From CAYIEP01 sp964362515 (GTDB lineage Bacteria > Patescibacteriota > Minisyncoccia > UBA6257 > UBA9933): a stretch of 8,503 nt of DNA. A program made the translations under genes and the position numbers. Location of the stretch: the NCBI GenBank assembly GCA_964362515.1, contig CAYIEP010000022.1, positions 1 to 8,503 on the forward strand, written 5' to 3'. Of the stretch, positions 6,768-8,503 are shown piece by piece. Numbering within the stretch: the first letter of the stretch is position 1; the number at the start of each line of letters is the position of its first letter. The notes under the pieces were generated by a model. That model made no database searches. It was given only the letters and a program-made list of their open reading frames with translations, and was not told the origin of the DNA.

Positions 6768-6785
6768 TGCTTTATATTATATACT
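6757..6785 (+). promoter_or_regulatory. Promoter of the PilO-like operon, leaderless
   Basis: TTGAGA (6757-6762), a 17-bp spacer and TATACT (6780-6785) form a near-consensus sigma-70 promoter. The -10 box ends 8 nt before the ATG at 6794, so the transcript would begin at or about 1-2 nt before the start codon; no Shine-Dalgarno exists. The -35 box lies inside the first codons of dprA, and the -10 box overlaps the dprA -10 box. Confidence 0.75.
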
Positions 6786-6804
6786 AATGATATATGGATT
6801 TTAA
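6776..6804 (-). promoter_or_regulatory. Promoter of dprA-topA, leaderless
   Basis: On the minus strand TTAAAA (6804-6799, 4/6), a 17-bp spacer and a perfect TATAAT (6781-6776) precede the dprA ATG by 8 nt. The predicted start site is about 2 nt before the ATG, matching the lack of a Shine-Dalgarno. Its -35 lies inside the first codons of the divergent PilO-like gene, and bases 6780-6781 are shared with the opposite -10 box, so the two promoters probably exclude each other. Confidence 0.75.
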
Positions 6805-7309
6805 AAAGAAACTAATTTTAATGATTTCAATTTTTGCCGTTGTGTCGGCGGTTTTGCTCACGGCCCTGATTTTTTCCGGCTTTGATATTAAAAAAAGAAT
6901 AAAGCAAGTTTCTGAATTGCGCGGGGAAATAAATTTTCAAACAAGGGCGATTCAAAATTTGGCTTTATTAAGGCAAGACAAAACAGAAGCGGATATTTAT
7001 TCAGCCGAACTGTCCGGCGTTTTGATAAACAGAGACCAGCTTGTTAATTTCTCCAAAGATTTATCAATTATGGCGAATCAAAATAAAATTGATTTAGGTT
7101 TGACTATCGGAGTAGAAACTCAAAAAACCGAAAATTCGCCCGGAAAAACCGCTTTCACTCTTTTGGTCAAAGGAAGTTTTGACGATTTAATAAATTTTTT
7201 AAGAACTCTTGAAAACAGCAAGTATTTTATTAACCTGAATTCTATTGACTTTACGCGCCAGGAAGATAAATTTAAAGCATTAATAAACGGAGAAGTATTC
7301 TCTTTTTAA
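6794..7309 (+). CDS. Single-pass membrane protein, PilO-like (type IV pilus assembly), tentative
   Basis: A 171-aa protein with a short basic cytoplasmic N-terminus (MDFKKK), one transmembrane helix at about 7-29 and a coiled-coil-like segment at about 32-70. A C-terminal alpha/beta domain follows, with LVNFSKDLSIMANQNKIDLG, a strand FTLLVKGSF, a helix DDLINFLRTLENS and a strand FINLNSIDF. This order (N-terminal anchor, coiled coil, ferredoxin-like periplasmic domain) matches PilO/GspM-type proteins, which form the inner-membrane alignment complex of type IV pili. The phrase '[LI]xGSFxDLxxFLRxLENSxxFINL' is close to what PilO families show. pilM and pilN, the usual partners, are not in the window. 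Start ATG 6794 is leaderless, driven by the promoter ending at 6785. The next gene starts 2 nt after the stop. Membrane topology is well supported; the pilus role is inference. Confidence 0.7.
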   Translation: MDFKKKLILMISIFAVVSAVLLTALIFSGFDIKKRIKQVSELRGEINFQTRAIQNLALLRQDKTEADIYSAELSGVLINRDQLVNFSKDLSIMANQNKIDLGLTIGVETQKTENSPGKTAFTLLVKGSFDDLINFLRTLENSKYFINLNSIDFTRQEDKFKALINGEVFSF

Positions 7310-7310
7310 T

Positions 7311-7511
7311 ATGAGAATTAAAATAAAAACGGATATAATTTTTATGATTATAAGTTTAATTTTGCTTATTATTCTTATTGGATTTATATTCTATTCCGTT
7401 AATTTTCTGGCAGGCAGCGCAAAAACCGTTTTAGACGAAAAATCCGGGACCTCGGAAGAAATTATAAGATTTAATTTAAACGAACTTAATGACTTGGGAA
7501 TTATAAAATAA
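7311..7511 (+). CDS. Small single-pass membrane protein, 66 aa
   Basis: I do not recognise this protein. A basic start (MRIKIKTD) is followed by one strongly hydrophobic helix (about 9-30, rich in I/L/F) and then a short polar tail with EKSGTSEEIIRFNLNELNDLGIIK. Charge distribution suggests the N-terminus stays inside and the tail faces outward. A lone base separates its ATG from the stop codon of the PilO-like gene, with no Shine-Dalgarno at a proper distance, so translation is probably coupled and the two proteins may work together. The position after a PilO-like gene could suggest a minor pilus-assembly component, but nothing in the sequence proves it. tRNA-Ile begins 8 nt after its stop. 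Confidence 0.65.
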   Translation: MRIKIKTDIIFMIISLILLIILIGFIFYSVNFLAGSAKTVLDEKSGTSEEIIRFNLNELNDLGIIK

Positions 7512-7518
7512 AAAAAGA

Positions 7519-7593
7519 GCGCGTGTAGTTCAGTGGTAGAACGCCATTCTGATAAAATGGAGGTCGAAGGTTCGATTCCTTCCACGCGCACCA
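7519..7593 (+). tRNA. tRNA-Ile(GAT), CCA encoded
   Basis: A complete cloverleaf is visible. The acceptor is GCGCGTG (7519-7525) / CACGCGC (7583-7589), and the D-arm contains AGTTCAGTGGTAGAACG. The anticodon arm is CCATT-CTGATAA-AATGG (7544-7560) with anticodon GAT at 7551-7553, and the T-arm is GAAGG-TTCGATT-CCTTC. The discriminator is A7590 and the terminal CCA is encoded at 7591-7593. It sits 8 nt after a small membrane-protein gene and may be processed from that transcript. A TATAAA box at 7502-7507 lies at the right distance for a separate start, but no good -35 box accompanies it. Confidence 0.96.
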
Positions 7594-7620
7594 CGTTGGA
7601 AAAGTCAAAGAGTTTTGGTT

Positions 7621-7649
7621 CGCCTCTCCGCCAACTGGCGGATCGGCGG
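7621..7649. repeat. GC-rich palindromic element after tRNA-Ile
   Basis: TCCGCCA (7627-7633) pairs with TGGCGGA (7636-7642), and outer CGCC (7621-7624) pairs with GGCG (7645-7648) across a small TC/TC internal loop. This makes a long stem-loop in an AT-rich region. There is no T-tract after it, so it is not a classic terminator. Its composition resembles the topA palindrome, suggesting a dispersed repeat family. Confidence 0.65.
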
Positions 7650-7662
7650 CTAATTTGTATTC

Positions 7663-7689
7663 AATTTTGGGTAAAGAAAATTTTTTAAT
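7663..7689 (+). repeat. Direct repeat, copy A, upstream of the DedA gene
   Basis: This 27-nt stretch begins AATTTTGGG, continues AAGAAAA and ends TTTTTTAAT. It matches 25 of 27 positions of 8477-8503, differing only at 7672-7673 (TA here, GG there). It lies 13 nt upstream of the DedA start, so it may include part of that gene's promoter or leader. Confidence 0.8.
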
Positions 7690-7702
7690 AAAGATAAAGC
7701 AT

Positions 7703-8428
7703 ATGTCTAAAAACATTTGGAAAACTATTGCACTCCCGCTCGTCTTTCTCGGAGTATTCTCCTCATTATATTTAGTCTGGAAAATCCTAGACCTGCCGCC
7801 GCAGGTCGAGCTCATAGAAACAGCCCGGGCGTATTTTGATACATATGGGCTTGTTACTGTTCTCGTCAGCGCAATTATTGAAGGGTTATTGCTCATAGGT
7901 TGGTATTATCCCGGAAGTTTGGTTATTTTCTTGGGCGTAATTTTTGCTGGTAAAAATATCCCGCAAGTAATTGAAGTTGTATCTGTCGTTACGCTCGGGC
8001 TATTTATTGCGTACATCATCAATTTCTTTTTGGGTAAGTACGGTTGGTATCGCTTATTGCTTGCGTTCGGTCTCAAAGAGCCGCTCGAAAAGGCACAACA
8101 TCGTCTCACGAAATATGGATTAAGCGGAATTTTCATAAGTTATTGGCACCCTAATCTCGCGGCTCTTGCTTCAACGGCGACGGGAATACTACATTTTCCC
8201 TTTCGCAAGTTTTTGTTGTATTCGCTTGTGTCGGTAATCACATGGAATATTTTTTGGGGTTCGCTTGTGTATTTTCTCGGCGAAGCATCGCTATCTTTTG
8301 TCGGCTTTAAGTTTGTATTTATCGCCATAGGTATCTGGATTGCTTTTCTTATAATTTCGCGTAAAATCAAGCGAGAACCAACAAAAACTGAAATGGAGGT
8401 AGCAGATGAGCGAGAAGTCAGGCGATAA
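7703..8428 (+). CDS. DedA/VTT-family inner-membrane protein
   Basis: A 241-aa multi-pass membrane protein of the DedA (SNARE-associated, VTT) superfamily, whose known members flip or transport lipids such as undecaprenyl phosphate and support membrane homeostasis. Hydrophobic segments lie at about 8-28, 49-82 (re-entrant type with E60 and PG at 70-71), 92-110, 140-161 and 171-192, with a last helix at 198-219 and a charged tail. The family features are ExxxxxxxxxPG followed by G, then GKYG at 111-114, and HPN...TG at 149-161 in place of the usual arginine/proline motif, so it is a divergent member. The ATG at 7703 is preferred; the frame opens at a TTG (7655), but the intervening 16 codons lie over the direct repeat. 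Codon use is unlike its neighbours: about twelve CTC leucines and mostly CGN arginines. It is probably horizontally acquired. Confidence 0.8.
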   Translation: MSKNIWKTIALPLVFLGVFSSLYLVWKILDLPPQVELIETARAYFDTYGLVTVLVSAIIEGLLLIGWYYPGSLVIFLGVIFAGKNIPQVIEVVSVVTLGLFIAYIINFFLGKYGWYRLLLAFGLKEPLEKAQHRLTKYGLSGIFISYWHPNLAALASTATGILHFPFRKFLLYSLVSVITWNIFWGSLVYFLGEASLSFVGFKFVFIAIGIWIAFLIISRKIKREPTKTEMEVADEREVRR

Positions 8429-8503
8429 TTGTTCCCTGCCCAAGTCCTATAAAAACATCGGCTCGAACCATATTTTAATTTTGGGGGAAGAAAATTTTTT
8501 AAT
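8406..8503 (+). CDS. 5' part of an unknown gene, overlapping the DedA gene, cut by window end
   Basis: An ATG at 8406 is preceded by GGAGG (8395-8399) with 6-nt spacing, an excellent ribosome site placed inside the 3' end of the DedA gene. The frame differs from DedA and stays open to the window edge, giving MSEKSGDNCSLPKSYKNIGS and about a dozen more residues, of which the last 9 codons are read from repeat copy B. Overlap with the DedA gene is 23 nt, which suggests an operon with coupled translation. Codons share the C/G-ending style of DedA. Only about 32 codons are visible, so no function can be given, and it may end soon beyond the edge. Confidence 0.45.
   Translation, partial: MSEKSGDNCSLPKSYKNIGSNHILILGEENFL
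8477..8503 (+). repeat. Direct repeat, copy B, at the window end
   Basis: This is 25/27 identical to 7663-7689 and starts 814 nt after it, with the DedA gene between the copies. The window stops exactly at the last base of the similarity, so the repeat may continue beyond it. Confidence 0.8.

Noticed and set aside
7519..7593. tRNA-Ile 3' end as an attachment site duplicated on the far side of the DedA block
   Set aside because: I found no second copy of the tRNA 3' end before 8503 and no integrase gene in the window.
7655..7702. TTG at 7655 as start of the DedA protein
   Set aside because: A rare start without a ribosome site; the added 16 residues come from the direct repeat and DedA proteins need no such extension. 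ATG 7703 fits better.
7501..7896. 131-aa open frame on the minus strand across tRNA-Ile
   Set aside because: It is antisense to tRNA-Ile; its C-terminus (WKESNLRPPFYQNGVLPLNY) is a well-known false translation of tRNA genes, and it also overlaps DedA.
1..8503. CRISPR array, toxin-antitoxin pair, or defence island
   Set aside because: No regularly spaced repeats, nuclease, or toxin-like small gene pair can be supported.

Overview
The window looks like a piece of chromosome from a Patescibacteria/CPR bacterium (Parcubacteria-like). This is an inference from four things: AT-rich DNA with AGA/TTA-heavy codon use, compact housekeeping proteins, several genes whose -10 box sits only 8-9 nt from the start codon (leaderless mRNAs), and a GC-rich palindrome read in frame inside topA as 'PLPGRQAG', a kind of insert I associate with CPR genomes. 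The standard genetic code fits all genes.

Layout. (1) 1-52: the 5' part of a tRNA-Leu(CAA) on the minus strand, cut by the window edge, followed by a hairpin/T-tract terminator that faces right. (2) 130-486: an unrecognised 118-aa minus-strand protein. It is divergent from parB (632-1576), whose promoter region carries a perfect 6-bp inverted repeat. (3) 1577-3283: a RelA/SpoT-type (p)ppGpp synthetase/hydrolase on the minus strand, convergent with parB with no base between the stop codons. It is divergent from a 79-aa double zinc-ribbon protein (3361-3600). (4) A terminator at 3624-3656 separates that small gene from the convergent dprA-topA pair (6767 to 3650, minus strand, 4-nt gap). (5) dprA is divergent from a small membrane-protein operon (6794-7511: a PilO-like protein and a 66-aa single-pass protein) that runs into tRNA-Ile(GAT) at 7519-7593. 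The two divergent promoters overlap in their -10 boxes. (6) 7594-8503: a stretch of different character, with a palindrome, a DedA/VTT-family membrane protein and the start of another gene overlapping it. Two 27-nt direct repeats (25/27 identical) flank the dedA gene, and its codon use (many CTC Leu and CGN Arg codons) differs clearly from its neighbours.

Working together: most genes are ordinary housekeeping functions: chromosome segregation (ParB), stringent response (Rel), DNA supercoiling (TopA), handling of incoming single-stranded DNA (DprA), possibly type IV pili (PilO-like), and translation (two tRNAs). DprA next to a possible pilus operon is compatible with natural DNA uptake, but the window alone does not prove it. 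I found no CRISPR array, no insertion sequence with a transposase and no recognisable defence system. The items most worth a second look are the leaderless, mutually overlapping promoters, the in-frame palindrome in topA, and the repeat-flanked, codon-atypical dedA block beside tRNA-Ile.
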